64,000 bases of DNA, taken from Enterobacter sp. C2. Its GTDB lineage: Bacteria; Pseudomonadota; Gammaproteobacteria; Enterobacterales; Enterobacteriaceae. The position numbers and the translations under genes were made by a program. The notes under the pieces were generated by a model that made no database searches, had not been told where the DNA came from, and saw only the letters and a program-made list of their open reading frames with translations. The stretch covers positions 868,001 through 932,000 of the forward strand of contig NZ_CP082269.1 in assembly GCF_019880405.1 (NCBI RefSeq), read 5' to 3'. Below are positions 45,909 to 56,428 of this stretch, piece by piece (position 1 is the stretch's first letter; every line of letters starts with the position of its first letter).

Positions 45909-46057
45909 TTGCACCATTCAGCACCGCACCTCTTTTTCTGCGGCTGCTGCTTTTTTGTTCGCATGTTTAGCCATGTGTTTTTCTTATAATTAGCGTTTTA
46001 TGCTGGTTATTCACTCCAGCCTACGATAACCATCTGGTTTTGCGATCCCATCTTGCC

Positions 46058-46080
46058 TTTAAACGTTATAAGCGTTTAAA
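46058..46080. promoter_or_regulatory. Perfect inverted repeat in the brnQ upstream region
   Basis: TTTAAACG (46058-46065) and CGTTTAAA (46073-46080) are exact inverted copies around TTATAAG. They lie about 180 bases before brnQ, in a 350-base region (45909-46261) with no gene. It may be an operator; no known regulator matches clearly. Confidence 0.4.
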
Positions 46081-46261
46081 TTGCGCCCCTGTCGATGACA
46101 GACAGGCTGGATTTGCGTGGTAAATCGAAAAACTATTCTTCGCCACGCCCGGTGGGAAGCATATCCCGCTGGAATCTAATGATATTGCCGCTGTATTGTC
46201 CCGTAGGGGCTGGCGAAAAAATCAACACGTTCAACACCACATCCACAGGCAGTTAATACAT

Positions 46262-47581
46262 ATGACCCATCGTTTAAAACCACGAGATATCGTTGCTCTG
46301 GGCTTTATGACATTCGCGTTGTTCGTCGGCGCGGGTAACATCATTTTTCCGCCAATGGTCGGTTTGCAGGCGGGTGAACACGTCTGGACGGCGGCCTTTG
46401 GTTTCTTGATCACCGCGGTTGGTCTGCCGGTGCTAACGGTCATCGCCCTGGCGAAAGTGGGTGGCGGTGTGGATAGCCTCAGCGCGCCAATTGGCAAAGT
46501 AGCCGGTGTGCTGCTGGCCACCGTCTGCTACCTGGCCGTCGGCCCGCTGTTTGCGACCCCGCGTACCGCTACCGTCTCGTTCGAAGTGGGGATTGCCCCG
46601 CTGACCGGCGACGGCGCGCTGCCGCTGTTTATCTACAGCCTGGTCTACTTTGCCATCGTCATTCTGGTCTCGCTCTACCCCGGCAAACTGCTGGATACGG
46701 TAGGTAACTTCCTTGCGCCGATGAAGATCGTCGCGCTGGTGGTGCTCTCAGTGGCCGCTATCGTCTGGCCAGCTGGCCCGATTAGTCATGCCATGGACGC
46801 CTACGAGCACGCCTCGTTCTCCAACGGTTTTGTTAACGGCTACCTGACCATGGATACCCTCGGCGCGATGGTGTTCGGTATCGTGATCGTCAACGCGGCC
46901 CGCTCTCGCGGCGTCAGCGATGCGCGTCTGCTGACCCGCTACACCGTGCTGGCTGGCGTGATGGCAGGCGTAGGCCTGACGCTGCTCTATCTGGCTCTGT
47001 TCCGCCTCGGCTCCGACAGCGCTTCGCTGGTCGATCAGTCGGCAAACGGCGCGGCTATCCTGCATGCCTACGTGCAGCACACCTTCGGCGGCGCAGGCAG
47101 CATGATGCTGGCAGTGCTGATCTTCCTGGCGTGCCTCGTCACCGCCGTAGGCCTGACCTGCGCCTGCGCCGAGTTCTTTGCCCAGTACGTGCCGCTCTCT
47201 TACCGCACGCTGGTATTTATCCTCGGCGGCTTCTCAATGGTGGTCTCGAACCTCGGCCTGAGCCATCTGATCCAGCTCTCTATCCCGGTGCTGACGGCGA
47301 TCTATCCGCCCTGTATCGCCCTGGTTGTATTAAGCTTTACCCGCAACTGGTGGCACAGTTCGTCCCGCGTCATTGCGCCAGCCATGTTTGTTAGCCTGGT
47401 CTTCGGTGTAATGGACGGCATTAAAGCGTCGGCGATAGGCGGTATCTTACCGGCCTGGACAGCGCGTCTGCCGCTGGCAGAGCAGGGTCTGGCATGGTTG
47501 ATGCCGACCGTTGTTATGGCGGTGCTGGCAATCTGCTGGGATCGCATGGCGGGACGGCAGGAAACTTCCAGCGCACATTAA
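46262..47581 (+). CDS. brnQ: Branched-chain amino acid transport system II carrier BrnQ
   Basis: 439 residues from the ATG at 46262 ([20 protein letters not shown]), identical in length to E. coli BrnQ. Twelve hydrophobic segments; family landmarks are [40 protein letters not shown] and [20 protein letters not shown]. It takes up leucine, isoleucine and valine with sodium. A strong terminator follows. Confidence 0.97.
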   Translation: MTHRLKPRDIVALGFMTFALFVGAGNIIFPPMVGLQAGEHVWTAAFGFLITAVGLPVLTVIALAKVGGGVDSLSAPIGKVAGVLLATVCYLAVGPLFATPRTATVSFEVGIAPLTGDGALPLFIYSLVYFAIVILVSLYPGKLLDTVGNFLAPMKIVALVVLSVAAIVWPAGPISHAMDAYEHASFSNGFVNGYLTMDTLGAMVFGIVIVNAARSRGVSDARLLTRYTVLAGVMAGVGLTLLYLALFRLGSDSASLVDQSANGAAILHAYVQHTFGGAGSMMLAVLIFLACLVTAVGLTCACAEFFAQYVPLSYRTLVFILGGFSMVVSNLGLSHLIQLSIPVLTAIYPPCIALVVLSFTRNWWHSSSRVIAPAMFVSLVFGVMDGIKASAIGGILPAWTARLPLAEQGLAWLMPTVVMAVLAICWDRMAGRQETSSAH

Positions 47582-47598
47582 TTTACGGTTGCGTCTTT

Positions 47599-47632
47599 AA
47601 CCACGGGGCTTACAATCCCGTGGTTTTTTTAT
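47599..47632 (+). terminator. Rho-independent terminator after brnQ
   Basis: AACCACGGG pairs with CCCGTGGTT across an 8-10-base loop and is followed by seven T residues. Confidence 0.9.
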
Positions 47633-47653
47633 TTTTAAACGGCAGTGGAAACG

Positions 47654-49012
47654 ATGGAAAGTACGAACAAGCTAAAGCGGGGATTAAGCACCCGGCACAT
47701 CCGCTTTATGGCGCTCGGCTCGGCGATTGGTACCGGGCTGTTTTATGGCTCGGCAGACGCCATCAAGATGGCCGGTCCCAGCGTGCTGCTGGCCTATATT
47801 ATTGGCGGAGCGGCGGCCTACATTATTATGCGCGCCCTCGGTGAGATGTCGGTGCATAACCCGTCGGCCAGCTCGTTTTCGCGTTACGCCCAGGAGAACC
47901 TCGGGCCGCTGGCAGGCTATATCACCGGCTGGACCTACTGCTTTGAAATTCTGATTGTGGCCATCGCCGACGTCACCGCTTTTGGTATCTACATGAGCGT
48001 CTGGTTCCCCACGGTCCCGCACTGGATCTGGGTTCTGAGCGTGGTGATGATCATCTGCGCCGTCAACCTGATGAGCGTCCGGGTCTTCGGCGAGCTGGAG
48101 TTCTGGTTCTCGTTTTTCAAAGTTGCCACCATTATCATCATGATTGCCGCCGGTTTCGGCATCATTATCTGGGGCATCGGCAACGGCGGGCAGCCTACCG
48201 GCATCCACAACCTGTGGAGCAACGGCGGCTTCTTTAGCAACGGCTGGCTTGGCACGGTGATGGCGTTACAGATGGTGATGTTTGCCTACGGTGGCATTGA
48301 GATCATCGGCATCACCGCAGGTGAAGCCAAGGAGCCGGAGAAGTCGATTCCGCGCGCTATCAACTCTGTCCCGCTGCGTATCCTGGTCTTCTATGTGGGC
48401 ACGCTGTTTGTCATCATGTCGATCTACCCATGGAACCAGGTGGGGACCCAGGGCAGCCCGTTCGTACTGACCTTCCAGCATCTTGGGATCACCTTTGCCG
48501 CCAGTATCCTTAACTTTGTGGTGCTGACCGCCTCGCTTTCAGCCATTAACAGCGACGTGTTTGGCGTCGGGCGTATGCTGCACGGCATGGCGGAGCAGGG
48601 CAGCGCCCCGCAGATGTTCGCTAAAACCTCTCGCCGGGGCATCCCGTGGGTGACGGTGCTGGTGATGACCGTGGCGCTGCTGTTTGCCGCCTGGCTGAAC
48701 TACATCATGCCGGAGAATATCTTCCTGGTGATCGCCTCCCTGGCGACCTTTGCCACGGTGTGGGTATGGATTATGATCCTGCTGTCGCAGATCGCTTTCC
48801 GTCGTCGTCTGTCGCCGGAAGAGGTCAAGGCGCTGAAGTTCAAGGTGCCGGGCGGGGTGCCTACGACGGTTGTCGGCGTGCTGTTCCTGGTCTTTATCAT
48901 CGCCCTGATTGGCTACCACCCCGAAACCCGCATCTCGCTGTACGTCGGCTTTGCATGGATTGCCCTGCTGCTGGTGGGGTGGATGTTTAAACGGCGGAAA
49001 GCAGTGGCGTAA
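47654..49012 (+). CDS. proY: Proline-specific permease ProY (APC family)
   Basis: 452 residues from the ATG at 47654 (E. coli 457; the C-terminus here is slightly shorter). Twelve hydrophobic segments. Landmarks are [60 protein letters not shown] (the APC EIIGxTxGEA motif) and [20 protein letters not shown]. In E. coli it is a cryptic proline transporter; substrate here is inferred from that homology. Confidence 0.95.
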   Translation: MESTNKLKRGLSTRHIRFMALGSAIGTGLFYGSADAIKMAGPSVLLAYIIGGAAAYIIMRALGEMSVHNPSASSFSRYAQENLGPLAGYITGWTYCFEILIVAIADVTAFGIYMSVWFPTVPHWIWVLSVVMIICAVNLMSVRVFGELEFWFSFFKVATIIIMIAAGFGIIIWGIGNGGQPTGIHNLWSNGGFFSNGWLGTVMALQMVMFAYGGIEIIGITAGEAKEPEKSIPRAINSVPLRILVFYVGTLFVIMSIYPWNQVGTQGSPFVLTFQHLGITFAASILNFVVLTASLSAINSDVFGVGRMLHGMAEQGSAPQMFAKTSRRGIPWVTVLVMTVALLFAAWLNYIMPENIFLVIASLATFATVWVWIMILLSQIAFRRRLSPEEVKALKFKVPGGVPTTVVGVLFLVFIIALIGYHPETRISLYVGFAWIALLLVGWMFKRRKAVA

Positions 49013-49067
49013 ACCGTTGCACATCGCATACTGTTCTCTGGCAGGGTTAACCTAAAGGAGAGCAGTT

Positions 49068-50885
49068 ATGCTGAATGCCTGGCATCTTCCGGTCGCACCG
49101 TTTGTAAAACAGAGCAACGATAAACTACAGATTGTCCTGTGGCTGACCGGAGATGCGCTACCGCAGCGGGTGACCCTGCGCGCAGAACACGATAACGAAG
49201 AGATCTCGATCCGCATGCATCCGCTGCGCAGTGCGCCAAAGCCTGGCGTCACGGCCTGGCGGGGAGAGATCGATTTAACCACCGGACAGCCGCGTCGCCG
49301 CTACAGCTTTAAGCTGCTGTGGGACGACCGCCAGATCTGGTTTACCCCGCAGGGCTTTAGCCGCTTTCCTCCCGCCCGGCTGGAGCAGTTCGCGGTTGAC
49401 GCACCGGATAGCGGGCCGCAGTGGGTGGCCGATCAGGTCTTCTACCAGATTTTCATCGACCGCTTTGCCCGCAGCCTGCCGCGCGAGTCCAGCCAGGACA
49501 ATCTCTATTATCACCACGCTGCCGGGCAGAACATTGAGCTGCGCAACTGGGACGATCCGGTTACCGCCCATGCTGGCGGCTCGACCTTCTACGGCGGCGA
49601 TCTCGACGGCATCAGCGAAAAGCTGCCGTATCTGAAAAAGCTGGGCGTCACCGCGCTCTACCTGAACCCGGTCTTTACCGCCCCCAGCGTGCATAAATAC
49701 GATACCGAAGATTATCGCCACGTCGATCCACAGTTCGGCGGCGATGGGGCGCTGCTGCGCCTGCGCGAGAATACGCACCGGGAGGGGTTCCGCCTGCTGC
49801 TGGACGGCGTATTCAACCACAGCGGGGACTCCCACGCCTGGTTTGATCGGCACAATCGCGGCACCACCGGCGCCTGCCATAACCCGGCATCCCCCTGGCG
49901 GTCGTGGTATAGCTTCTCCGCTGACGGACGGGCGCTGGACTGGCTGGGCTATCCGAGCCTGCCGAAGCTGGACTATCAGGATCCCTCTCTGGTAGATGAA
50001 ATCTACCGGGGCGAGGAGAGCATTGTACGCCACTGGCTGAAGGCCCCGTGGAGCATGGACGGCTGGCGGCTTGATGTGGTGCATATGCTGGGCGAGGCGG
50101 GCGGGGCGCGCAACAATCTCCTGCACGTCACCGGCATCAGCCAGGCGGCAAAAGAGACTAACCCAGACGCCTATATCGTCGGAGAGCACTTTGGCGACGC
50201 CCGCCAGTGGCTGCAGGCCGACGCCGAAGATGCTGCCATGAACTACCGGGGCTTTACCGTGCCGGTATGGGGCTTTCTGGCCAATACCGACATCTCCTAC
50301 GATCCGCAGCATATCGATGCACAAACCTGCGTGGCGTGGATGAACAACTACCGCGCTGGCCTGTCGCACCAGCAGCAGCTGCGCATGTTTAACCAGCTCG
50401 ACAGCCACGACACCGCCCGCTTTATCTCCCTGCTGGGTAAACAGGTGGAGCGGATGCCGCTGGGCGTGGTCTGGCTCTTTACCTGGCCGGGCGTGCCCTG
50501 CATCTATTACGGCGATGAGGTGGGGCTGGACGGCAACAACGATCCCTTCTGCCGTAAGACCTTCCCCTGGGACAAGAACAAACAGGATGCCACGCTGTTT
50601 GCGCTTTATCAGCAGATGGCGACACTGCGCAAGAAAAGCCGCGCGCTGCGTTACGGCGGCTGTCAGGTAGTGAGTGCAGAAGGCGATGTGGTGGTGTTTG
50701 TGCGCGTTTATCAACATGAACGCGTGCTGGTGGCGATCAACCGCGGCGAGGCCTGCGAGGTGGTACTCAGCGATGTACCGCTGCTGGATGTCCCTGCCTG
50801 GCAGTGTAAAGTGGGCACCGGCACCATCGAGGAGAATGTGCTGTCACTCCCGGCGGTCTCCGCCACGCTTTGGCGCAATCGCTGA
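49068..50885 (+). CDS. malZ: Maltodextrin glucosidase MalZ (GH13)
   Basis: 605 residues, as in E. coli. An N-terminal beta domain (1-115) precedes the GH13 barrel. Catalytic-region motifs are [14 protein letters not shown] (region I), [17 protein letters not shown] with the nucleophile Asp (region II), [14 protein letters not shown] with the acid/base Glu (region III), and [18 protein letters not shown] (region IV). It trims glucose from short maltodextrins in the cytoplasm. Strong AAAGGAGAGCAG ribosome site. An obvious MalT box was not found in the 55-base gap behind proY. Confidence 0.97.
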   Translation: MLNAWHLPVAPFVKQSNDKLQIVLWLTGDALPQRVTLRAEHDNEEISIRMHPLRSAPKPGVTAWRGEIDLTTGQPRRRYSFKLLWDDRQIWFTPQGFSRFPPARLEQFAVDAPDSGPQWVADQVFYQIFIDRFARSLPRESSQDNLYYHHAAGQNIELRNWDDPVTAHAGGSTFYGGDLDGISEKLPYLKKLGVTALYLNPVFTAPSVHKYDTEDYRHVDPQFGGDGALLRLRENTHREGFRLLLDGVFNHSGDSHAWFDRHNRGTTGACHNPASPWRSWYSFSADGRALDWLGYPSLPKLDYQDPSLVDEIYRGEESIVRHWLKAPWSMDGWRLDVVHMLGEAGGARNNLLHVTGISQAAKETNPDAYIVGEHFGDARQWLQADAEDAAMNYRGFTVPVWGFLANTDISYDPQHIDAQTCVAWMNNYRAGLSHQQQLRMFNQLDSHDTARFISLLGKQVERMPLGVVWLFTWPGVPCIYYGDEVGLDGNNDPFCRKTFPWDKNKQDATLFALYQQMATLRKKSRALRYGGCQVVSAEGDVVVFVRVYQHERVLVAINRGEACEVVLSDVPLLDVPAWQCKVGTGTIEENVLSLPAVSATLWRNR

Positions 50886-50965
50886 CCCTGTTGCAACATT
50901 TTTACCAGTATTGAAAAGAAATGTAATATCCTTTCGGGAGTGATCACCGAACCGAAGGTAAAACC

Positions 50966-53617
50966 ATGGATGAGCTTTTGCTGGTTGCCGGTCTTGTTCT
51001 CTTTCTCGCCCTGATCGTCGCCCCTGCGCTGGCAATCGGAGCATGGCGAAAAAGCAGCGATACGCAGCGGGAACTGGGCATATTGCGTGAACGGCTGACG
51101 GCGCTGGAGCAGCAGCTGGCGGGGCAGGTGAGTGCATCTTCCCCGCAACCGTTGTCTGATGAGATAGCGGAGCCGGAACCTGCTCCTGTCAGTGTGCCTG
51201 CGGCAGAACACCCCATCGTCGATCCCTGGGCTGCGCAAACGGCGTTGCCTGAGCCGGTCGCTGTCACCGAGGCGGCGACCAGCACCCCCCTGGCCGATGA
51301 ACCGCGCGGCGGCATGATCTCCTCGCTGGTCAGCTGGTTTATGCGTGGTAACCCGCTGGCGAAACTCGGCATTCTGTTGCTGTTCTTCGGGCTGGCGTTT
51401 TTGTTTCGCTATTCCGTCGAGCGCGATCTGTTCCCGCTGGAGCTGCGCCTCTGCGTGGCAGCATTGGCGGCGGTGGTGCTGCTGGCGCTCGGCTGGCGAC
51501 TGCGCCACAAACAGCCGGTGTATGCGCTGATTTTGCAGGGCGGTGCTACCGGCGTGCTCTACCTCACGGTATTTGGCGCGTTCCGCCTCTGGCAAATGCT
51601 GCCGATGACGCTGGCGTTTGCCTTGCTGCTGCTGATCTGTGCGGTAAGCGTCGGGCTGGCGGTATTGCAGCGCGCCTTAAGTCTCGCCATGCTCGCCAGC
51701 CTCGGTGGTTATCTCGCGCCGCTGCTGCTCTCTACCGGCGGCGGCAGCCATATCGGGCTGTTTTCATTCTATCTGCTGCTCTCCTGCGGCATTCTGGTCA
51801 TCAGCGTCTGGCAGCACTGGCGTGTGCTTAATTTGCTTGGCCTGCTATTTACCTTTGGCGTCGGTGGGGTATGGGGACTTTATAGCTACCAGCCTGCGTT
51901 TTACCTCAGCTGCCAGCTGTTCCTGATCGCCAATATCGTGCTGTTTGGCGTACTGAGCGTCGCGCTGTCGCTGCGCGCGCAGGGCAGCGGCCAACGCATT
52001 ATTGACGGTGTGCTGCTGTTCGCCCCGCCGCTGATCGGTTTTGGCATGCAGTACGTCCTCACTCAGGATTTCACCTTTGGCCCGGCGTTTTCCGCGCTCG
52101 GGTTTGGCGCGTTTTATCTGCTGCTGGCGTGGCTGGTGCTGCGGCGTAAACCCGAACTCGGGCGGCCGCTGGTGCTGGCCGCGCTGGCGTTGGGTGGGGC
52201 GTTTGTCACGCTGGCGATCCCGCTGGCGCTTTCTGCGCGCTGGACGTCGATGGCCTGGGCGCTGGAAGGGCTGGGCATTCTCTGGCTTGGCGTTCAGCAA
52301 CAGCAACGGCGGATGAGCTACAGCGGTACCGGTTTACTGCTGCTGGCCGTGGGCAGCGCGCTGTGGGCGGTGCAGGATACGCTGCCAGCGCTGTCGCAAC
52401 TGATGATTTTTGCGGTGCTGAGCCTGACGTGGATCGCCGCCGCCTGGCTGTGGCGCGGCCTGAACACGCAGGGCAGCTATGGCCTGCTGGCGGGCGGCAT
52501 TATCTTCTGGCTGCTGGCCCTGCACGGGCTGTCGGCGCTGACCTTAAGCCGGTGGATAAACGATCTGCCGGGCCTGCTGACGCTCACCGCCCTGAGCGTC
52601 CATGGCTGGCGGTGGGTCGCGCAACGGTTGCGCTGGCGCGCGTTCAGCTATAGCGTCTGGCTGCTGTGGCCTTTGATGCTGGCGACGCTGGTCTGGCAGA
52701 TCGCCGCCCAGGGCGCAATCTTCAGCGCTGGCTGGCAAAATCTCGCCTGGGGTGTTGCGCTACCGTCTGCGTTCTGGCTGCTGCATCAACAGCGCACGCC
52801 GCCTATGCCTTATCTTTCGCAGGGAGTGCATCTGTCGCTGTTCTGGATGATTGTTACCGCGCTCGCGGCAGAGCTGTGGTGGTATATCGATACGCTGTCG
52901 TGGGGCACGTTCCCGTGGCAGGCGGGGCTGGCGATGACGTCGGCGGCAGCGACGATCTTGCTGGTGCGCGCCGGGCTGAAACGTTCGTTGTGGCCGCTAC
53001 GCGTCTGGCCGCAGTGGTACGGCACGCTGGCGCTGGCCCCCATGAGCCTCTTCCTGCTGGTGATGCTGCTGCTGACCAATATCGATGATGGCGTGGTGAT
53101 GGGGCAGGGCTACCGGCCGTTGCTTAATCCGCTGGAAGAGGGTGCCGCCTTTGCCTTAATGGCGCTGCTCGCGCTGACGCGGTTGTGCGCCCGCTATTTC
53201 CCCGTACAGGGACGTGAGATCCATAAACGTGTGCCGCTGCTGCTGGCAGGGCTTGCCTTCTGGTGGCTGAATGGCCTGCTGTTGCGCAGCCTCGCGTGGT
53301 ATGGCGGGATCGACTGGTCGATAAGCGCGCTATGGTCGTCCCGGCTGGTACAGACCTGTTTCGCGCTGTTCTGGATGCTGGTGGCGCTGCTGGTGATGCT
53401 GCGTGCCGCCAGGCAGTTATCGCGGCGTGAATGGCTGTGCGGCGCAGCGCTACTTGGGGTGGTGATTGTGAAACTGATGCTGGTAGACAGCGCTGGCGGC
53501 GGCGGACTGGCCCGCGCGGTTGCTTTTATCGGCGTGGCGGTACTGGTGCTGATCGTAGGCTATTTCTCACCGCTGCCGCCTCGGGTACAACAGACGCATA
53601 ACGAGGAACAAGGATAA
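50966..53617 (+). CDS. DUF2339 polytopic membrane protein
   Basis: 883 residues with an N-terminal anchor (ELLLVAGLVLFLALIVAPAL), a short predicted coiled coil (about 30-55, ELGILRERLTALEQQLAGQV), a Pro/Ala-rich linker (about 60-110) and then more than twenty hydrophobic segments. WFMRGNPLAKLGILLLFFGL around 125-145 and GGYLAPLLLSTGGGSH are DUF2339 landmarks. Function unknown; the architecture suggests an envelope channel or transporter. The last base overlaps the start of the DUF3999 gene (TAATGA), so the two are translationally coupled. Absent from this location in E. coli. Confidence 0.85.
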   Translation: MDELLLVAGLVLFLALIVAPALAIGAWRKSSDTQRELGILRERLTALEQQLAGQVSASSPQPLSDEIAEPEPAPVSVPAAEHPIVDPWAAQTALPEPVAVTEAATSTPLADEPRGGMISSLVSWFMRGNPLAKLGILLLFFGLAFLFRYSVERDLFPLELRLCVAALAAVVLLALGWRLRHKQPVYALILQGGATGVLYLTVFGAFRLWQMLPMTLAFALLLLICAVSVGLAVLQRALSLAMLASLGGYLAPLLLSTGGGSHIGLFSFYLLLSCGILVISVWQHWRVLNLLGLLFTFGVGGVWGLYSYQPAFYLSCQLFLIANIVLFGVLSVALSLRAQGSGQRIIDGVLLFAPPLIGFGMQYVLTQDFTFGPAFSALGFGAFYLLLAWLVLRRKPELGRPLVLAALALGGAFVTLAIPLALSARWTSMAWALEGLGILWLGVQQQQRRMSYSGTGLLLLAVGSALWAVQDTLPALSQLMIFAVLSLTWIAAAWLWRGLNTQGSYGLLAGGIIFWLLALHGLSALTLSRWINDLPGLLTLTALSVHGWRWVAQRLRWRAFSYSVWLLWPLMLATLVWQIAAQGAIFSAGWQNLAWGVALPSAFWLLHQQRTPPMPYLSQGVHLSLFWMIVTALAAELWWYIDTLSWGTFPWQAGLAMTSAAATILLVRAGLKRSLWPLRVWPQWYGTLALAPMSLFLLVMLLLTNIDDGVVMGQGYRPLLNPLEEGAAFALMALLALTRLCARYFPVQGREIHKRVPLLLAGLAFWWLNGLLLRSLAWYGGIDWSISALWSSRLVQTCFALFWMLVALLVMLRAARQLSRREWLCGAALLGVVIVKLMLVDSAGGGGLARAVAFIGVAVLVLIVGYFSPLPPRVQQTHNEEQG

Positions 53618-54984
53618 TGACGATCGTCAGAAGGATACTTTTTTGTGCGTTGCTCGGCGCGGCGCTGCCGGCCTGGAGCCAGGACGCCACCCCGGAAACG
53701 CCGCAGGATTATGCCTGGGGTGCGGCGCTGGCGACGACGTCAGCGTCACCGCTGTATCAGGTGAGGCTGCCGGAGCGTATTTATACTGACAGCGTTGCGC
53801 CCGATCTGCGCGATGTGCGGGTCTTCAATCAGCAGGGGCATGCGGTGCCTTTTACGCTGATCCCGGCGGTGCAGAAACAGACGCCGCCGCGCACGCTACC
53901 GCTGCGCCTGTTCGCCCTCGAACCGGTGCCGGATAATAGTGCCGCGTCAGAAAATTTGTGGCTGCGTTCGCAGGACGGCATTGAAATCCGCCTTGATGGC
54001 GAAGGCAAAAAGAGGGTGAGTAAAAGCTACCTGTTAACCCTGCCTGAAACGCAAAAAGACGAATTTCCGCTGTCGCAGCTGAAGCTGACATGGAACGCCG
54101 TACCTGCTAACTGGCAGGCACGGACAGATGTGTACGTCAGCAGCGATCTGAAAAACTGGACGCTGTATGGCCGCGATATGCCGCTGATGGATCTGACCTC
54201 CGGCAGCGACCGCCTGCTGCTGAATACCCTGGATTTCACTGCCTCAGTCTATCCGACGGAGATGCGTTATGTTCTGGTGGTGTTCAATGATGCCGCGCAT
54301 GCGCCGACGCTGACCGGCGCGACGGCAGTAGAGCAAATTTACAGCGATACGGCGGTAAATATCCCTCTAAAGGCGGTGGCGAAAACGGTCTCTTCGTCGG
54401 TGCAGGAGTTCTCCTGGCAACAGCCACAGCCGCTGGTGTCAGTGGTGATCGAAGCTCGGCAAGGGCGCGTGCTGCCGCTGGCGATCGAGTACCGCAGCGA
54501 GGCAAAGGCCGCGTGGCAGCCGCTGGCGAAAAGCGTAATTTATCAACTGAACGGTCACTCCTCTGAGCCGCTGCCCACTGGCGGGATGGTGCAGGCGATC
54601 CGCGTGACGGCGGTTAACGGCCAGCTTGAGGATGGCATCGCCCAGGTGACCGGCGAGCGCACCAGCCAGACGCTGATCTTCAATGCCCAGGGCAAAGGGC
54701 CGTTTTTACTGGCGTGGGGTAATGGTGCCGCGCAACCGCAGGCAATGGATGTCGATATGCTGGTACCCGCCGCGCTGCGCCAGGCAAACGCAGATATTCC
54801 GTACGCGTTGGTAGAGGATCGCATTGTGCTGGGAGGTGATGCACGGTTGACGGCAGTGGATCCGGCGTTGCAGCAAAGCCAGTGGAAGAAAATGCTGGTG
54901 TGGGCGGCGCTGGTGCTGGGCGTGCTGGTGCTGGTCTGGGTGGGGCTGGGCATCTGGCGCGAAGTGCGGCAGAAGTCAGCATAA
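53617..54984 (+). CDS. DUF3999 family envelope protein
   Basis: 455 residues. A cleavable signal peptide (MTIVRRILFCALLGAALPAW, cleavage near WSQ-DAT) exports it; residues 30-415 are a beta-rich periplasmic domain (LYQVRLPERIYTDSVAPDLR, DVRVFNQQGHAVPFTL), and a single C-terminal membrane helix (MLVWAALVLGVLVLVWVGLG) anchors it. DUF3999 genes commonly lie beside DUF2339 genes, as here, with overlapping stop and start. The pair probably forms one envelope complex. The function is unknown. Confidence 0.85.
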   Translation: MTIVRRILFCALLGAALPAWSQDATPETPQDYAWGAALATTSASPLYQVRLPERIYTDSVAPDLRDVRVFNQQGHAVPFTLIPAVQKQTPPRTLPLRLFALEPVPDNSAASENLWLRSQDGIEIRLDGEGKKRVSKSYLLTLPETQKDEFPLSQLKLTWNAVPANWQARTDVYVSSDLKNWTLYGRDMPLMDLTSGSDRLLLNTLDFTASVYPTEMRYVLVVFNDAAHAPTLTGATAVEQIYSDTAVNIPLKAVAKTVSSSVQEFSWQQPQPLVSVVIEARQGRVLPLAIEYRSEAKAAWQPLAKSVIYQLNGHSSEPLPTGGMVQAIRVTAVNGQLEDGIAQVTGERTSQTLIFNAQGKGPFLLAWGNGAAQPQAMDVDMLVPAALRQANADIPYALVEDRIVLGGDARLTAVDPALQQSQWKKMLVWAALVLGVLVLVWVGLGIWREVRQKSA

Positions 54985-54987
54985 AAA

Positions 54988-55066
54988 TGCCGGGCGGCAG
55001 TGACGCCTTGCCCGGCCGGGAGTCTGTGAAGCAATAGCAGGCCTGGTAAGCGCAGCGCCACCAGGC
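54988..55066. repeat. BIME: two REP units
   Basis: Two REP-type stems, TGCCGGGCGGCAG...GCCTTGCCCGGC (54988-55017) and GCCTGGTAAGCGCAGCGCCACCAGGC in two arms (55041-55066), lie between the DUF3999 stop and the convergent peroxiredoxin stop. Confidence 0.8.
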
Positions 55067-55074
55067 AACACGGC

Positions 55075-55677
55075 TTACAGGCTGGTGAGGTGTTCGCTGA
55101 GGAACTTCGCTACGCCATCTGGAGAGGCGTTCATCCCCTCTTTACCTTTTTCCCACTGGGCAGGGCACACTTCGCCGTGCTCTTCGTGGAACTGTAATGC
55201 GTCAACCATACGCAGCATTTCGTCGATGTTACGGCCTAAAGGCAGATCGTTCACTACCTGATGGCGCACGATGCCCGCTTTATCGATCAGGAAGGAGCCG
55301 CGCAGGGCGACGCCCTCATCCGGATGCTCAATGCCGTAGGCTTTCTGCACTTCGCGTTTGATATCCGCCACCATGGCGTACTTCACCGGGCCAATACCGC
55401 CCTTTTCGACTGGGGTATTACGCCAGGCGTTGTGGACAAATTCAGAGTCAAATGAGACGCCAACCACTTCGACGCCGCGCTGCTGGAACTCTTCGTAGCG
55501 TTTATCGAAAGCGATCAGCTCAGACGGGCAGACGAAGGTAAAGTCCATCGGCCAGAAGAAGAGAACGGTGGCTTTGCCTGCAGTGTGTTGTTTGAAGTTA
55601 AACTTCTCAACGATTTCACCGCTGCCTAATACCGCTGCGGCGGTAAAGTCCGGGGCCGGACGCGTGACCAGAACCAT
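55075..55677 (-). CDS. 2-Cys peroxiredoxin (AhpC/TsaA family)
   Basis: 200 residues, typical 2-Cys Prx. The peroxidatic Cys50 is in FWPMDFTFVCPSELIAFDKR and the resolving Cys171 is in EEHGEVCPAQWEKGKEGM. The GG-L-G loop is present as EKGGIGPVKYAMVADI. It reduces hydrogen peroxide and alkyl hydroperoxides, probably with thioredoxin or AhpF-like reductants. Salmonella and Klebsiella carry a similar gene (STM0402/tsaA type) between malZ and acpH; E. coli K-12 does not. AAGGAGATTTAAT precedes the ATG. Confidence 0.93.
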   Translation of the reverse strand: MVLVTRPAPDFTAAAVLGSGEIVEKFNFKQHTAGKATVLFFWPMDFTFVCPSELIAFDKRYEEFQQRGVEVVGVSFDSEFVHNAWRNTPVEKGGIGPVKYAMVADIKREVQKAYGIEHPDEGVALRGSFLIDKAGIVRHQVVNDLPLGRNIDEMLRMVDALQFHEEHGEVCPAQWEKGKEGMNASPDGVAKFLSEHLTSL

Positions 55678-55753
55678 ATTAAATCTCCTTTTAATAATCA
55701 GGTTATTTAGCGCAACGCGGCCAGTATAAAAGGGCGTAAAGAGAACGCAATGC

Positions 55754-56335
55754 TTAAAGCTGCTTATTTTGCGCCTGATCCATCATGCGCGGATAGAACT
55801 GCCAGAACAGCTTCTCCAGCGCCGGATAGTGGGCATCCAGATCGTGCCAGGAGTCACGCAGGGCGTCGAGGCGGGGACGGCGATTTGCCATACCGTTTAG
55901 CACCCGCTGGATAAACGCCATCTCGCCATAGCGCTCCAGCCAGTTTTCCGACCACAGGTAGTTATTGAGGTTAACAAACTGCGGCGGCGATTCCGGCAGA
56001 ATGGTCGCTACCTGCGCGCGGGCGTAGCGGACAAATGCCGGCAGCGGCTGCTCGGGGGAGATCTGCGCCCAGTGGCGGGAGAGGAAGTGATCCCACATGA
56101 CGTCCAGCGTAATGGGCGCGACGCGGCGGGTCTCTGCACGAAACCAGGCCTTGGCCTCGCGGACCTCCGGCAGCCCGTCGGTGAGGACATCCACGCGGCG
56201 GTGCATACGAATGCCCTCTACCACCTCGTTAGCGTAGGTGCCGTCGGGGTTGCCGCGTACGAAATCGGCGAGCAAATTACCTGGCAAAGAACTCTCTGCG
56301 AGGTAAGCCAGGTGTAAATGAGCAAGAAAATTCAT
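55754..56335 (-). CDS. acpH: Acyl carrier protein phosphodiesterase
   Basis: 193 residues (E. coli AcpH 193). Begins [20 protein letters not shown] and has the HD-type metal motif segments [22 protein letters not shown] and [18 protein letters not shown]. It removes the 4'-phosphopantetheine group from ACP. It is divergent from queA across 93 bases. Confidence 0.97.
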   Translation of the reverse strand: MNFLAHLHLAYLAESSLPGNLLADFVRGNPDGTYANEVVEGIRMHRRVDVLTDGLPEVREAKAWFRAETRRVAPITLDVMWDHFLSRHWAQISPEQPLPAFVRYARAQVATILPESPPQFVNLNNYLWSENWLERYGEMAFIQRVLNGMANRRPRLDALRDSWHDLDAHYPALEKLFWQFYPRMMDQAQNKQL

Positions 56336-56428
56336 CGTCTATTCTTTATCCACAGGCGGGTAACGGTTGCAGGGAGCACGCCCCGGCACTAGACTACCCG
56401 CCTCTTAATTATGTCTTGAGTTAGCGTC

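Noticed and set aside
49275-50717. 480-codon minus-strand frame opposite malZ
   Set aside because: malZ has all GH13 motifs on the plus strand; the antisense frame has no ribosome site or recognisable domain.
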